This document shows, in pieces, positions 22,386 through 34,362 of a stretch of DNA of 64,000 nt. Each line of letters opens with the position of its first letter. The stretch's first letter is position 1. Source of the DNA: Amblyomma americanum (taxonomy: Eukaryota > Arthropoda > Arachnida > Ixodida > Ixodidae); the NCBI RefSeq assembly GCF_052857255.1, contig NC_135507.1, positions 72,241,721 to 72,305,720 on the forward strand, written 5' to 3'. The translations under genes and the position numbers were made by a program. A model generated the notes under the pieces. It was not told the DNA's origin and made no database searches. It saw only the letters and a list, made by a program, of their open reading frames with translations.

Positions 22386-23470
22386 GTGAGATGACGTTAG
22401 CCAAGTGGCTCCTATTCTGATTGATCTGGCAAAAGCATCTGATAAGATGTGTCACGACTTTTTGCTTGCGGTCGTGGATAGAATATTGGTGATGTCTTGC
22501 TTAAAGGCATCGAACTATGCTATAAAGCGTCCACTGCAAGACTGACCGCTAATCCAAAGCATACTAATCCTATTACACTTAAATCATCGGTTCGACAGAG
22601 CTGCCCGCTATCGCCTCTGTTATTCACTTTATATCTTGAGCTTTTATGCCTTAGTACCATCAAGACACAACACGTCGTGATGCGCCGCGGTGGCTGAGTG
22701 GTTATGGCGCTCGGCTGCTGGCCCGAAAGACGCGGGTTCGATCCCGGCCGCGGCGGTCGGATTTCGATGGAGGCGAAGTTCTAGAGGCCCGTGTAGCGTG
22801 CGATGACAGTGCACGTTTAAGAACCGTAGGTGGTCGAAATTTCCGGAGCCCTTCACTACGGCGTCCCTCATAGCCTGAGTCACTTAGGGACGTTAAACTC
22901 CCATAAACAAAACCATAAATCATACTAAGTGGCCATTTGTGAGGTTTTCTGAAAGAAGTCGCCGACACACCCTATTTCCTCTAAGCACGGTTTTCATTAA
23001 GGCACCTATACAGTCTCTCCAGAAAACATATGACAAAAGCTATGATTGAGATGTTATTACCTGTAACGATTTACTGGCAGCACTTCCTCGTCTTCCTGAA
23101 AAACAGCGTATTCAAGCGGGTAAACGAAAGGTTGTTATATAGACCGCAGATTATTTCCTTTTAAACTTCACACATCGACCTTACCTGTGAAAATGTAGCT
23201 TTGTGCTTAAGGGTGTGTTTGTGCCATTGTCAGTGAACTGCCGCTTGTGTCAGCAGCCAGAGACTATTGATCATTACTTTGTGCTTTGTCGCGATACCAT
23301 GTTCTTTGGGAAATTCTACACCATCGCCACAGCCGAACATACCGCGTGCTTAACTGGAAGGAAGGAAGGCCTCAGACCTTGCTGGCACATACCCACTACG
23401 GTGGAGTGGCCAAGACACAGGCGGTTAATTGCTGGATACAGGAAAGTTTTGACGGGAAAAGAGTGGTAAT
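22386..23470 (+). mobile_element. Degenerate LINE, split by a SINE
   Basis: The plus strand carries RT motifs in shifting frames: DLAKASDKMCHDFLLAVVDR (about 22421-22480), then KGIELCYKAS ... RQSCPLSPLLFTLYLE (about 22503-22635), which is the RT region usually reading RQGCPLSPLLF. A SINE B interrupts at 22683. Beyond it, 23170-23470 encodes a C-terminal zinc-knuckle segment CRLCQQPETIDHYFVLC typical of LINE ORF2 ends. Several frameshifts; dead. The clade was not resolved. Confidence 0.75.
22683..22916 (+). mobile_element. SINE family B copy inside a LINE
   Basis: Complete family B element: GCCGCGGTGGCTGAGTGG head, GGGTTCGATCCC B-box, core, and a tail ending CCCATAAACAAAACC. It separates the RT part from the C-terminal part of the LINE at 22.4-23.5 kb. 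No clean target-site duplication seen. Confidence 0.88.
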
Positions 23471-23775
23471 AATATGTAGTCTGATAGATTGGAATACGGA
23501 ACGACAGGGGTCCTGTTAACTTGGAGATCGAAGACGGGACAATGGCTTAATGCGCATAATAGTATACAATGCCTGTGGTGTTTCAATGTCGTACTGACTG
23601 AGAGCGGGAAAAAGAAATTAGAATGGGAGTCGCGGCGTTTCTTGAAGAAAATTTTGCTCAGCAGAGCGCACTCTCCTGTCGCTTCTTCCAAGCAAAGAAG
23701 CGCCAATGGAAAGAACAACCGCGGAGGACACAGGCAAGCCCCGTTGATGAAATGGAATTTGCAAAAGACGCTTCC

Positions 23776-26700
23776 TCAAATGAGAAAAGCGGCGGCAGAA
23801 CAGCAGAAGTGATCTATTGCCTCAGGTTCGGCACAAAAAGGGCACAGTGGGGAAGCCGCCAGGCCAGATCTGTGCAGGTAGAAATTTATAAGGGGAACCC
23901 GGCAATGCAAGCGCGTGAAAGAGACCTCTAGTCTGCGCGAGCGCCAGTCTTTGCTACTCCAAGGATGCAGAAGATGCTGATATTCGGGAGATGATGTAAG
24001 AGCCGAGGCAGCAAATTCCTGAAATATTGTGTAGCTTCGAAGCCTCACCGCAGCTTTATATGCACACGTTGGCAGGACAGCAACAATTGGGCCACAGAGA
24101 GAAGCTCTTGCTAAGGAATCGGCAACCTCATTTAAGTTAAGCCCATGTGACCTGGTACCCAAAGCAACCTTACCGAATTTAGATGGAGCGGAATCAGGAA
24201 CTTAAAGAGGCGTGATGCCCGAGACTGAGTGGGTGAGGATAAGGAAGAGCAAATGGACAGAGAGCCTGTCATAACCACGACCTGGGAAACGGTAGATTCT
24301 AATTTTCGTAAGGCTGAGATTACTGCTAATAATTCAGCCAGAAAAATGGGAGTGAAGTCAGGAAGACGGAGAGAAAAAGACCAATCCAGTGAAGGCGAAA
24401 AAATTCCCACACCTGCCTTTTCGCGATCCTGCGAGGCATCGGTAGCAATAAGAACATGAGAGGGAAATGACCTTAGGTGATCCTGCAACAGACCCTGAAG
24501 AAGCGGGAAGGGCTGCAGCTTTGCATTCGATGGGAAAATGTCATCGAATTCAATCTGGACAGATGATGAGTTGTTATACATTTGGCGGACATCTGTGAAG
24601 CGAATATTTATGGGATCAATGAGGGACTGCACGTAACATATCTGCGGGGTATGAAAACGAGACCAGGCGGCACTAAAAAAGGCGGAAGGTTGACTAAGAA
24701 ATATTATACTGGAAGCGTGAAGAGGTGCACAATTTTAAAAATGTTTGAACTGTTAAAAGGCGAAACCTAGCTGATAACGATGGGATTCGCGCCTCAAGGT
24801 GCAGAACAACATTGGCGACATATTTTGGAATCCCCAGAAAAAGGCGCAACGCCTCACGCTCCAACAGCACAAGAGGGCGAAGTTTATAGGCAGGAGTTCC
24901 TGAGAATAAAACACACCCGAACTCCAAAATTGGGGGACCTACATTTTCTAAATCATCAGAAGTGTATGCCTTCTCATGCCAGACCTAGCACTACAAAGCC
25001 TGCGCAGGATGCCAATGGCCCGAACTCCTTTTGCAGAAACTTGCTCAATGTGTGGCCGCCAGGATAGAGTAGAGCCGTATATTACTCCGAGATACTTCAC
25101 CGTCTGAACTTGAGGTATTATGTTAATTCTATAGACCAGGCAGATATTTACAGGAACAGAAACTGAAAATACTAACAATGCGCATTTCTTCACTTTAAGG
25201 GACAGACGAATTCTTCCTAACCAGTTGTCAAGAACATTGAGGTAATTTTGCAGGGTTCGATAAAGAGTGTGAATGTTACCTGCTGATGCAAAAAATGCAA
25301 TATCGTCAGCGTACGCATAAGTTTTCACATTTTGAATGCATGAAATTGAGCTTAGGAAAATGTTAAAAAGAACAGGTGAGAGAACGGATCCTTGCGGTAC
25401 ACCTCTTGTCTGTGGAAATCTCCTTGAGGAAACACCATTTTGGCAGCAGTAAAATTCTCTACTTTCCAAAAAAAACAACAGAAATCCAGGCTACAAAATA
25501 GCTTAATGATGATTAATGATTGTTTTTTGGGGGAAAGGAAATGGCGCAGTATCTGTCTCATATATCTTTGGACACCTGAACCGCGCCGGAAGGGAAGGGA
25601 TGAAGGAGGGAGTGAAAGAAAAAAGGAAGAATAGATGCCGTAGTGGAGGGCTCCGGAATAATTTCGACCACCTGGGGATCTTTAACGTGCACTGACATCG
25701 CACAGCACACGCGCGCCTTAGCGTTTTTCCTCCATAAAAACGCAGCCGCCGCGGTCGGGTTCGAACCCGGGAACTCCGGATCAGTAGTCGAGCGCCCTAA
25801 CCACTGAGCCACCGCGGCGGGGCACAAAATAGCTTGGAAAGTTCAGTTTCTGTAATCTTAGTAATAGAGTCGAGTGCTCAACGCTGTCGTATGCTTTACT
25901 GGCATCCAAGGTAACAAGCGCAGCAAACTGTTTTCTATTGCGAGCTAATTTAATACGGCTCTCTAGGTCAGTATGAGCACACCAAATTGAACAACCCGGC
26001 ATGAAACCAATTTGACACGGATTCAATACAGCATTTTCTGAAATGAATGACATGACACGGCTGAGAAGGACCCTTTCCACCAATTTCACTAGGTTCGATG
26101 TTAACAAAATGGGCGTATATTGTCTAAAGTTAAGCCCTCCTCTTGGTTTTTAAGCAATAGAACTATTTCAGCAAGACGCCACTCATGCGGTATCCAAGGA
26201 CCATTAATAGAATGGTTAACTAGAGCCAACAGGTCTGCAGGAGATTCATTGAACAAAGTTTTGATCATAGATGAAGTGACCTTATCGCGGCCAGGAGCCG
26301 CTGGGGATAAGCGCAGAACAATTTGCGACAGCTCCGGCATAGAGACCTGAGTGAAATCACTTGAGGTGCATGTGAATATAGTAGAAGAAGGTAAAGCGAA
26401 GCTCTAAGCCACACGCAATATTCTCTAAGGCCTTTGCGATGTCAGCAGGGGACTGAACGAGGGATTCAATGTTGGCAGCCGGTGGAATCACCTTGTTGCG
26501 CCTCATGAAATTAAACAAAGCTCGTTTATTTCCTGATTGTGAAAGGAAATCATAATGATTTGTATCATACTCCTCCTTTGCACGGGCGACAGTGCGCTTA
26601 AATGTTGCTGCAACATACTTATAATCCAACCAATTTTTCGGGCATTGATTGATGAGAAGTTTCTTCCAATCTGCTTTCCGTCGTCTATATGCTCGCGTGC

Positions 26701-27553
26701 ACTCAGCATTCCACCAGTTGTTCGCGATTGCACACTTGGTTCTCTTAACCAAAAATTCAGACTTTTGCCTTGCATTGTCGAGTACTGAACATAGATGTGC
26801 AGTCTTGCTTTCGGCACTTGTCTGAGCGCAAGTGTCTGAATTGATTTGTAGAGCTGATTTTAGCGTGTCTTTAAAGCAACTGTAATTTATTAACGTGCGC
26901 TGATGTCGCTCAGGAAGAGTTAATTTACACGCAAACTTGAAACTAATCGGTAGATGATCACTGTTTGTTGCACAGTCAACAGGCGCCCAAGACATTACAG
27001 AGACTCCTGGGGAGGAAAAAGTTAAATCCAAGGCAGAGCGGCATTGACATCGAACAAACGTAGGCAATCCGGAATTGTTGCAGATCAAGTTGTTGTCAGA
27101 AGCCCAATCAAATAGTCTAGAACCAAAGCTTTCTGTTTTAAACCCCCACGTCACATGGTGCGAATTGAAGTCTCCAAGTAATAGAACCTGAGATCGGCTA
27201 CTAGACATGGGTGAGTCAAGGGGCCGAGTGTTACGCACACCAGACGGGAAATATGCATTAGCTACCATAAAGGGCTGTTGACCTGGGACACTGAGGTCAA
27301 CCGCAAGGATTTCACATTCATTGTCCGCATATTGGAAAGAAATGCATGCCTTGTGGCAAAACTTTGTAGAGATGAGCACTAACAACCCTGCCCCTCGTGA
27401 TGACCGGTCAAGCTGGAACGGACGGTAATCCTTGAGATGATAATTGAAATTTGAAGTTAGCCATGTTTCCTGTAAAGCAACTAAATCTGGTAGAAGCTGA
27501 TTGCATAGGCAATTTAAATCTGTTGAAGCTGAGAATATATATCGACAATCCAC
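23776..27553 (-). pseudogene. I-type LINE ORF2 (endonuclease, RT, RNase H), broken
   Basis: Reading leftwards on the minus strand, 27553-26357 is an APE-type endonuclease with LQETW near its start, GDFNSHH in the middle and SDHLPI later, so all main catalytic motifs are visible. Next come the RT fingers (26340-26101, PGRDKVTSSMI), the palm (26107-25781, VTLDASKAYDSV) and, after a SINE, RGVPQGSVLSPVLFNIF and YADD at about 25310. Then come the thumb/C-terminal region (24927-24694), RNase H (24632-24132, ATDAS, AELLA, GHMG) and a terminal CPFC zinc knuckle. An RNase H domain argues for the I group rather than Jockey/CR1. At least four frameshifts plus the SINE insertion make it dead. The third RNase H acid is also lost: MTGSLS where TDS is expected. 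Confidence 0.88.
25505..25823 (-). mobile_element. SINE family A inserted in the LINE RT
   Basis: Complete minus-strand family A element ending in the GCCACCGCGGCGGGG head. It interrupts the LINE reverse transcriptase between NFPSYFV and the following FLES..FYC segment. The perfect duplication ACAAAATAGCTT at 25493-25504 and 25824-25835 confirms the event and gives the pre-insertion LINE sequence. Confidence 0.93.
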
Positions 27554-27572
27554 TGGAGTACACTTAAGAACC

Positions 27573-28938
27573 CTATCTTGGCGGGAGTGCCGCAGCCGCG
27601 ACTGCCTTTTCTAGAATCCTGGTCTTAGCATTTTGACTTGCGTTACTTTTCTTTGTCTTTGACTGGGGGCAAGATGGGCCTGCAGTATTCGGAGGAGACT
27701 CACTTCGTTTCTGGGCGCGGAGATCAGACTCCACATCCATACAGTCCATAGAGGATGCGTCCATAACGCTGTTCGAAAGAGAGGCCTGAGAGGTCTTTTG
27801 TTGCTCACATTGTTTTTGGCCCTCTGGAGCGGAATCGATTACTACAGAAGGAGGGGTAGCTTCCGAAGCCAAAGGAGACAAGAGCGGAGCGGTGGACGCC
27901 TGCAGAATATTGGTCATCTGAGCAGCTATGACCTGCGAAATGCACGTGGACACGGTTTCCATAATGCGATCCATTGCATTTGCCACAGCTTTCTCAACTG
28001 CCGCTGTAATAGCCTGGGACCAACGAGAATCCATTATGGGTGGGCATTTGGCGGCCACACTAGAGTAGCCTGAGGCTCTCTCCTTGACCGCGGCAAAAGC
28101 CTCTCTCCGCGTGCATCTGCGCTTGTTTAAAAGCTCGAGCACCTGAACTTCTTGTGCTCGTGCAGCACAGTAAGGCGAATCAGCAGGGTCAGCACCACTA
28201 CACAAACAATATTTCTCTTGCCGTTCAGGACATTCCTCTCTGCAATGACATTCCCCACAGGCACAACAGCGTAAGGGCGATTTGTAGGCTTTGCCGCTGT
28301 GGCCAAATCGCCAGCAGTTTTGACACTGAATGGGCCGAGAGTTAAAGGCATCTACTCGAAAAAACCAATGGCCACACCTTAATCTCTGACGGCCAAAATA
28401 TTCCTGCAAATGTAGCAATGACGGACCCCCTATGAATTTTTACTCCGTCAACCATCCTGATACATCAATGGACAGCAATCACTCCCACAGGCGAGAGGTT
28501 CTCTAGCGTTTCCGCAGGGCTCAATCGAGAGTCGACCCCTCGGACCAAGCCCTTGGAACATGCTAGATGAGGCGGAATGAATGCGCTCACCGGGTTGTTG
28601 GCGAAGGTCGTACACTTTAGAAGATCTTCAATACAGTCTTTATCCGGCGACCTGCACAAAATACCACCCCTGCCGAACTGCCGGACATCGGTAATATGCA
28701 TGAAGTGCTTCGATGTGGACTGAAGAGCCACCTGTACTGCCTCCGGGTTGTTCAGTCGGATCGCGCCTCCATCGGAAGGCACTAAAGCGACTGGAATGCT
28801 CGAAACTCCACTGCGGAAAAAGAGATAAATTGGGAGCTGGTCTTGAGGAAGAGATGCCGACCAAGGGGAAAACCCCTGGGCGGGAGAAGTAGACATTAAG
28901 CTCTCTTCCCGCGCCCAATCACCCCAGAACAGGACCAA
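27573..28938 (-). pseudogene. I-type LINE ORF1 (Gag-like, zinc knuckles), frameshifted
   Basis: Two adjacent minus-strand frames (28938-28465 and 28418-27573) make one ORF1 separated by a frameshift near 28420-28465. The N-terminal part has an RRM/PRE-like fold region (HITDVRQFGRGGILCRS). The C-terminal part has a cysteine cluster starting CQNCWRFGHSGKAY, then CCACGECHCREEC and CLCSGADPADSPYC, then a Ser/Gln-rich tail. The first knuckle has Tyr where the fourth ligand (Cys) is expected. ORF1 lies directly upstream of ORF2, as in intact I-type elements, and would bind the element's RNA. Confidence 0.82.
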
Positions 28939-28989
28939 GCAGGCACAGACAAAAAGAAGGATAAATTTAGCAAGCTAGCGCAACACCGC

Positions 28990-30390
28990 CAGGTACTTAG
29001 CCGCTGCCCCGCAGCGTGCTTAACTGCCAGTCTCTTGAGACGTGCTTAACTGCCAGTCTCTCGAGCTGCGTTTTGGATGTCGTCGTCTTCGTCAACTTCC
29101 ATCTCTGAGCAGTGGATCCGAACGCCGAAAACGAAGTGAAAAATGACGTTCTAGCACACCTATATCGCATTCGGCCTAACAACGCTGTATCGTCCGTCAT
29201 TTCTTTAGGGAAACGTGTAGTAAAAAGAACGATGCACAAAAAAAAATGTTCCAGGAGGAAGGCTTGACAAAAAGAGAAAAGACGTCGGCTCAAATCATCT
29301 GATTTTCTGCACAGAGAAACAGGGTGGCGTGTACTGTACCTAACGCTAAACTCCTATAGCCTTCGGGGCCAATCTCTCCATGCGGCTTAACAGAACACGT
29401 ATGTCTTGAAATACCGAGAGGCACGTTTATTTCACACACTGCAGGGCCGTAAAAGTGGCAGAGTCACACCTGAGATCATCGGTGCCCTCCATGAATCCGT
29501 AGAAACAGCAGGCTTGCTCAAATGCGCACGACCTCATGATAGAGCAATGCAGCACATGATGACAATAATGCTCTTGACATATATGCTTTCATTGCCAGTG
29601 ACAACCTTGGGCAGCGCTGCATTCTCGACGGACTACTAATGGCGGCGAAGCATACGCGGTGCGGAAAAACATCCCTCCAACGCTGTGTCTGTCCGCTATC
29701 TTATCGATACCGCGGAACACGCAATGTAGATAAAGGAAGGGCACCGAATCTCGTTCTATAGAACACGTTGTTTGTTGGCTACAGTGGACGGGCTGCTTTT
29801 TAGCGGCTCCAGTGACTTTCTCCAGAAAGAAGTTATCACTCGTACCCAGTGCTATAAATATTGTTGTACATAAGAAGACATCGAATGTAATTGGAGGCAT
29901 GGTAACAGAATTTAAATGCCGCTAATGGTGCATACAAAACCACGTAACCTTTTTTCTGGCACCCTTTAAGCTTGTTGCAACTTATGGCCTTGTGAAGAAA
30001 CTAAATTCCCAAGGGGCTGCCGTTAAGAATCCTAACACATGCATAACTGATAGCCTCGCGTTTAAAGCGAAGTTGTGCACGGAAACCTTTTAAAGAAGTC
30101 GTTCAATGCGTACCGGACGACTACTCGCCTTCCAACGAGGTGAAGTGAGGAACAATGCAACAAATGCTTAAGCACACATAACTAAACTATAATTAGCCCA
30201 AGTGGAGATCGCTCTGTAAGCCATATAGCTATGTCATCATTTAGACCTTCTGCCTTGCTTTCCGGCTCAGAATATTCTGCACACAGGAGAGTCAAAATCC
30301 TGACTGAAGAACGTGACGTATATTCGCATTAACCAATTGTTTCCAAAGAACAATTGTCAGTGAACAGGGGACACGCGCAGGAAATAGTCA
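28990..30390. other. No gene; 25-bp repeat pair at the LINE 5' side
   Basis: Two 25-bp near-identical units starting CGTGCTTAACTGCC sit at 29015 and 29041 (period 26), next to the 5' end of the LINE, and could belong to its leader. The remainder shows only short frames. Confidence 0.45.
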
Positions 30391-30542
30391 CACACACACA
30401 CACGCACACACACGCACACACACGCATGCACACGCGCACACACGCGCACATGCACGCACACACACACGCATACGCGCGCACACACGCACACGCACACACA
30501 CACACGCAAACGCGCGCACGCACACACACACACACACGCGCG
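30391..30542. repeat. (AC)n-rich microsatellite
   Basis: About 150 bp of CA dinucleotides with CGCA interruptions, ending in CGCGCGCG. The Cys/Val- and His/Thr-rich frames over it are artefacts. Confidence 0.95.
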
Positions 30543-30768
30543 CGAAGTCGTTTTCTTAGTTTAATAATGCGATAGCACTGGAAGCTGCATGGAGCCAAAA
30601 TGCATTTCGATCATAAAATTCGCCAATTGGCTGGAGGGAAGGGACGCCACCAGACAGGAGCATTCCCATTGGTTGGAAGAAAGTTACGTGACTTCCTGTG
30701 AAAGTATCAACAGCTCCCAATGCTATTGCATTGCCAGCACATAATGAAATGATGTGACCCTGAGAATT

Positions 30769-31222
30769 TTAACGCGGTAGCGTTAAAGGCTTCGTTCTCT
30801 ATGAAATCTGATGCCGGCATTGTCGGCGCTGTGAACGAAAAATCACGAGCATGACTCTGGCAGATGGTGCCCAGAGAGCAACCAAGGAGGCAGGTGGGCC
30901 ACCTAGGTCACGTGACCTTGCGGCGTCATCACAACTTACCCACCCGATAATTAACAAACTGCCCACCGTGGCAGGTGGCAGTTAAATTAATGATTGGTCG
31001 CTCGGCAAGAGCAACCTGGGTCTCACAAGCCCCACCAGCGGCAGCACCTGCCATCGCAGGGCAGTGGCGCTCGCTTAACCGCTGCACCACTGCACCAGGG
31101 GGGGTATGAGGATTGATCAATGAATGTAAAGTAAGGAATGACATTCTGCGCATGTGAAAATTAACCCATTACGCTACCGCGTCATACCCTTAATGCGGAG
31201 CTCAAGTGTCTCCTCCATTTTT
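30769..31222 (+). mobile_element. MITE family copy, near complete
   Basis: Starts TAACGCGGTAGCGTTAAAGG and ends with the inverted TTACGCTACCGCGTCATACC followed by the terminal CTCAAGTGTCTCCTCC. Internal blocks TGGCAGTTAAATTAATGAT and CATCGCAGGGCAGTGGCGC match the other copies. No coding capacity, which fits a non-autonomous DNA transposon. Confidence 0.8.
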
Positions 31223-31492
31223 TTTACAGTATATTAACCACCGGAAATTCCCTAAAATAAAACTTGTTGCTTGGCTAGTTGGTGACACATACTTGAAAAA
31301 AGATGGCTGGGGGGAACTCTTGTGGCAGACAGAGAACTCCTTGGCAATTCGTCTTTGTCGAGTCTTCCTCCTGTGCTCGTCTCTTTTGCGCTACATCTTT
31401 ATTCGAGGATATTCCGCAACCAACGCATGGAGCGTGTCGACAATTAAGTCTACGTTTAGTGGACGGTATATGCAAAAAATAGCATAGAAAGC

Positions 31493-31880
31493 GTGCTTTT
31501 CTTGAAGCGAAAGCTTTACTACGCCAGCCAACAAGCAATTTCGGCTCGTCGCGCACTTCAGCCGTATGCCGTACGTCGCGGCCGACGAATGACCTTGAGC
31601 CCCCGTTGCCTAGCAACGCCGCAGCCGCGCTCCAATAGATGGCGCCGCCATCGACGCCGCTTGCTTCATCAGATGTGCTCCACTGTGGCAAAGGGAGAGG
31701 AGGTGTCGCAACGTGCTCTAGAGACGCCAGAAGAGCGCGCCGCACGACTCGAGAAGCGTCGTAAAGAAGATGCGGCTAGAAGAAGGTCGTGCCACGTCCC
31801 GGAGTGACTCTTCAACTGCGGAAGATGCCGCTTTGAGTTCTCGAGAGCGTCAGAATGAGGCGCTGCGTAGACGATGTGCC
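31493..31880 (+). other. STPR-like reading frame fragment next to an X-box
   Basis: A plus-strand frame (to the stop near 31807) ends with ETPEERAARLEKRRKEDAAR. It resembles one unit of the 23-residue STPR DNA-binding repeat (family knowledge). A shifted frame after it reads SSRERQNEALRRRCA, a second degenerate unit. An upstream ATG lies at 31672. Too short and frameshifted to call a working gene. It may be the first exon of a gene or a piece of a repeat-rich transposon ORF. Confidence 0.35.
31605..31617. promoter_or_regulatory. Perfect RFX X-box palindrome
   Basis: GTTGCCTAGCAAC matches the inverted-repeat X-box consensus bound by RFX factors. It lies about 55-65 bp upstream of the ATG at 31672 that opens onto the STPR-like frame, in a GC-rich promoter-like context. 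The motif is seen; binding is inferred. Confidence 0.5.
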
Positions 31881-32099
31881 GGGTAAACGAAGCTTCAGCA
31901 ATTCAACTAGGGTTAATCAGAGCCAAACGACAGCCAACTTTTTTTTTTCGTAGCCATATACGACCAAGGTGTTTGTTTCTAAGTCATGCAGTAGGTCACT
32001 TAATGCATCCGTGGGAAGCCCTGCAGCTTTCGCAAAGATGAGTACGAGAGTTCTTGTCACCTTCAAGCGATTTGGAACACTGGCTACGTATAACGAGCC

Positions 32100-32310
32100 A
32101 CGTCTAGAAGCCGCCCGATGCATTCGGCTGTGGCAGAGCCGCCGCCCCGCACTCGGGAGGTGCTTGCCGGGTTTGATCACAAGTGCTGCCGGGCACCCAT
32201 CGATTTTCTAATGAGTACAAGATTTTTTCCGGCCTGGCGTTCGGCTCTTCGGGGGTGAAGCGTTTCGGAAAATGGTCTTGGACCAACCCTCCAAAGCAAC
32301 GGTGCGAAAG
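32100..32310 (+). mobile_element. SINE family C copy, diverged
   Basis: The head region with CCGCACTCGGGAGGTGC and GGGTTTGATCAC B-box, and the body (CTTCGGGGGTGAAGCG ... GGTCTTGGACC), match the layout of the copies at 7.9 and 12.5 kb. Confidence 0.55.
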
Positions 32311-32529
32311 CAAACTCCTTAAGCTCTAGAGCCCACGGGGTTTCACCGCCAACAATGGCGTCCTCATATGCATAACCTTCTCCATGCTCCTGCGCATGGA
32401 TCCGGTCGTAGGTGCAAAGCCTCGTTTGCACAAGCCATTCTGGTACTCCTAGTGTGTGTCTCATTAATGAGGTTCACCGTGCTGTAATTAGTGCGGCTCA
32501 CTAACTGGTACTCTACGCGGCAGTCACAA

Positions 32530-32930
32530 CCTTCAACCCTTGGATCATGGTCTGCGAGGAACACTTGCGACTGGTCCTTCAGTTCAAAAACCCAGTACAC
32601 CAGGAATCCGAGGCCATAGCTGGCCTCAACGAGGTCAAGTTCCAATACTCCAACAGACCAAGGGAGGCACTGAGATCACTACCATACTGTGCGAGATGAA
32701 CTTGTAACAGGCCATCTACCGTTTGCCGGTGACCGACTTGGAAGTGATGAGGATCGACAACTCTGTGAGCACAAGCACATGGTTGCATACCATGATGTAG
32801 CAGCTCGAGTTCCCGCTGATACAGAACGACAAGAGGGCGACTTGGTCTGCATGTCCGTGGTGGCCAACAAGGAGTTCGACATGTTCCGTGACGCCATGGC
32901 TGATAAGTTTGCCCAATGGTTTTGTGCTAC
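32530..32930 (+). pseudogene. Coding-like patch, unrecognised (possible processed pseudogene)
   Basis: Two consecutive plus-strand frames look like real protein. LVLQFKNPVHQESEAIAGL ... YCAR runs from about 32570 to 32698, and DELVTGHLPFAGDRLGSD ... MADKFAQW continues from about 32692 to 32918 in another phase. Composition and codon use look exonic, and no SINE or LINE motif is present. A frameshift near 32695 joins them, so this is either two exons or a decayed copy. I do not recognise the family and assign no function. Confidence 0.35.
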
Positions 32931-34362
32931 GTACGCCCTAATGCGCGGCTTGTTTTGCGCAGCCTGTGTTCCAAGTCGCCTGAAGGTGACAGCAACTCTG
33001 ATTCTAACCTGTCCTGTCCTAATGTTACAGGGCTTACATGGATGCTACAAGTGCCCTACTGCATCACTTAGAACCAAATACCTTAGTCTGTAAACTTTTT
33101 ACTTTGCATTGCGTTCTTTAACATTCATGAGCGATTTGACGCTATGGCTACGAGAACAAAAAAATGGAAGAGCTTTAAAGTAGTTAAAACTGAGTAGACG
33201 TGCGAAAGCATGTGCTTTGCCCGATTGGTTCATGGCTTTGCTTTGCTGCGTCATCGGCACGTCTGGGGACTATATTAGACTCAGGTTAAGCGCTGACCGA
33301 GGTTAAGCTTATCTGATCTGTTCGCACCACAGATGGGAGTTTACGCAGACGACGATGTGCAATGCAAAGCGCGAGAGTGTGTTGCTGTTTAACCCGAGGC
33401 GTGATTGGCTGCGGCGATAGCATAGTGCTCTCGAGCAGTGGCCAGCGAAGCTTATCTGTTCGCACCTCCGGGGATTCTAATCCCAGTCGCGGCAATAATA
33501 ATATTTAAGGTCGAGGTCAAGGCTTCACCGATGGCCCGTCTTTCGCAGCTTCGGTCGTGAAGTAGAGCTTTCGCTTCAAAAAGTGCGCATTCTTTGCTAC
33601 CGCTTACATGCACCGTCCTGTGATAATAATTTGTGACGCACTCCATGCCTATGTTCAGATGCTCCGCAGGTTAATATATTGTGAAATATGCCGTTCGTGT
33701 GCCCCGCGTCTCACGTATTATGTCAGTAGTTATCGTAAATTATTCAGTGGAGGGCTCAGGAATAATTTAGATCACCATATGTTCTTTAACGTGCTCCATG
33801 CACACAACGCGTGTGCCTTGTGCGTTTCACCCCTGAAGAAACGAAGCCACATACAGTGAAGCTAAGATGACGAAACAGACATGCGTAGTCCTATTAGTCT
33901 AAGAAAGCTGCACACATAAGCTAGTAGGCTTTTTCTTTTCTGGGCTTTGCAAAGAAATTAAATCTTGTGGACATGAAGCCGATGCTTTGACAGCGTGTTC
34001 TAGTTATTGCGCATCATTCAACCATGATTCCAGTCCTCTTCAAACGTGGCTTTAAATATTACATTCGAGCACTCGTAATACCTGCATCGTGCGACGCCGC
34101 ACGTCTATGCAGTTCTCGGACTTCTTCTGGATGACTCGGCCAAATTATATAATTTTCTGAGTAACAGAGACAGAGATAAGTTTAGAGATCAACTCATGTG
34201 CAAGCTGCATAGGAGTATTTGTGAGATGATATAGCTTCGTGTCTTCTTCCTGTCAAAGGCATTGTGTTTAGGTGGCTGTGAACGTATGCCGCCAGTTCCA
34301 CCTTCAATGAAGGCGGATGTGGTGAGGCGAAGGAGTCCAGATCCCAACATGTGCAGCCGTTT
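32931..34362. other. No gene recognised
   Basis: Mostly AT-rich. A short piece near 33745-33840 (GTGGAGGGCTCAGGAATAATT) is a decayed minus-strand family A SINE core. Nothing else recognised. Confidence 0.45.

Noticed and set aside
30329..30598. Cys/Val- and His/Thr-rich frames
   Set aside because: Translation of the AC-rich microsatellite.
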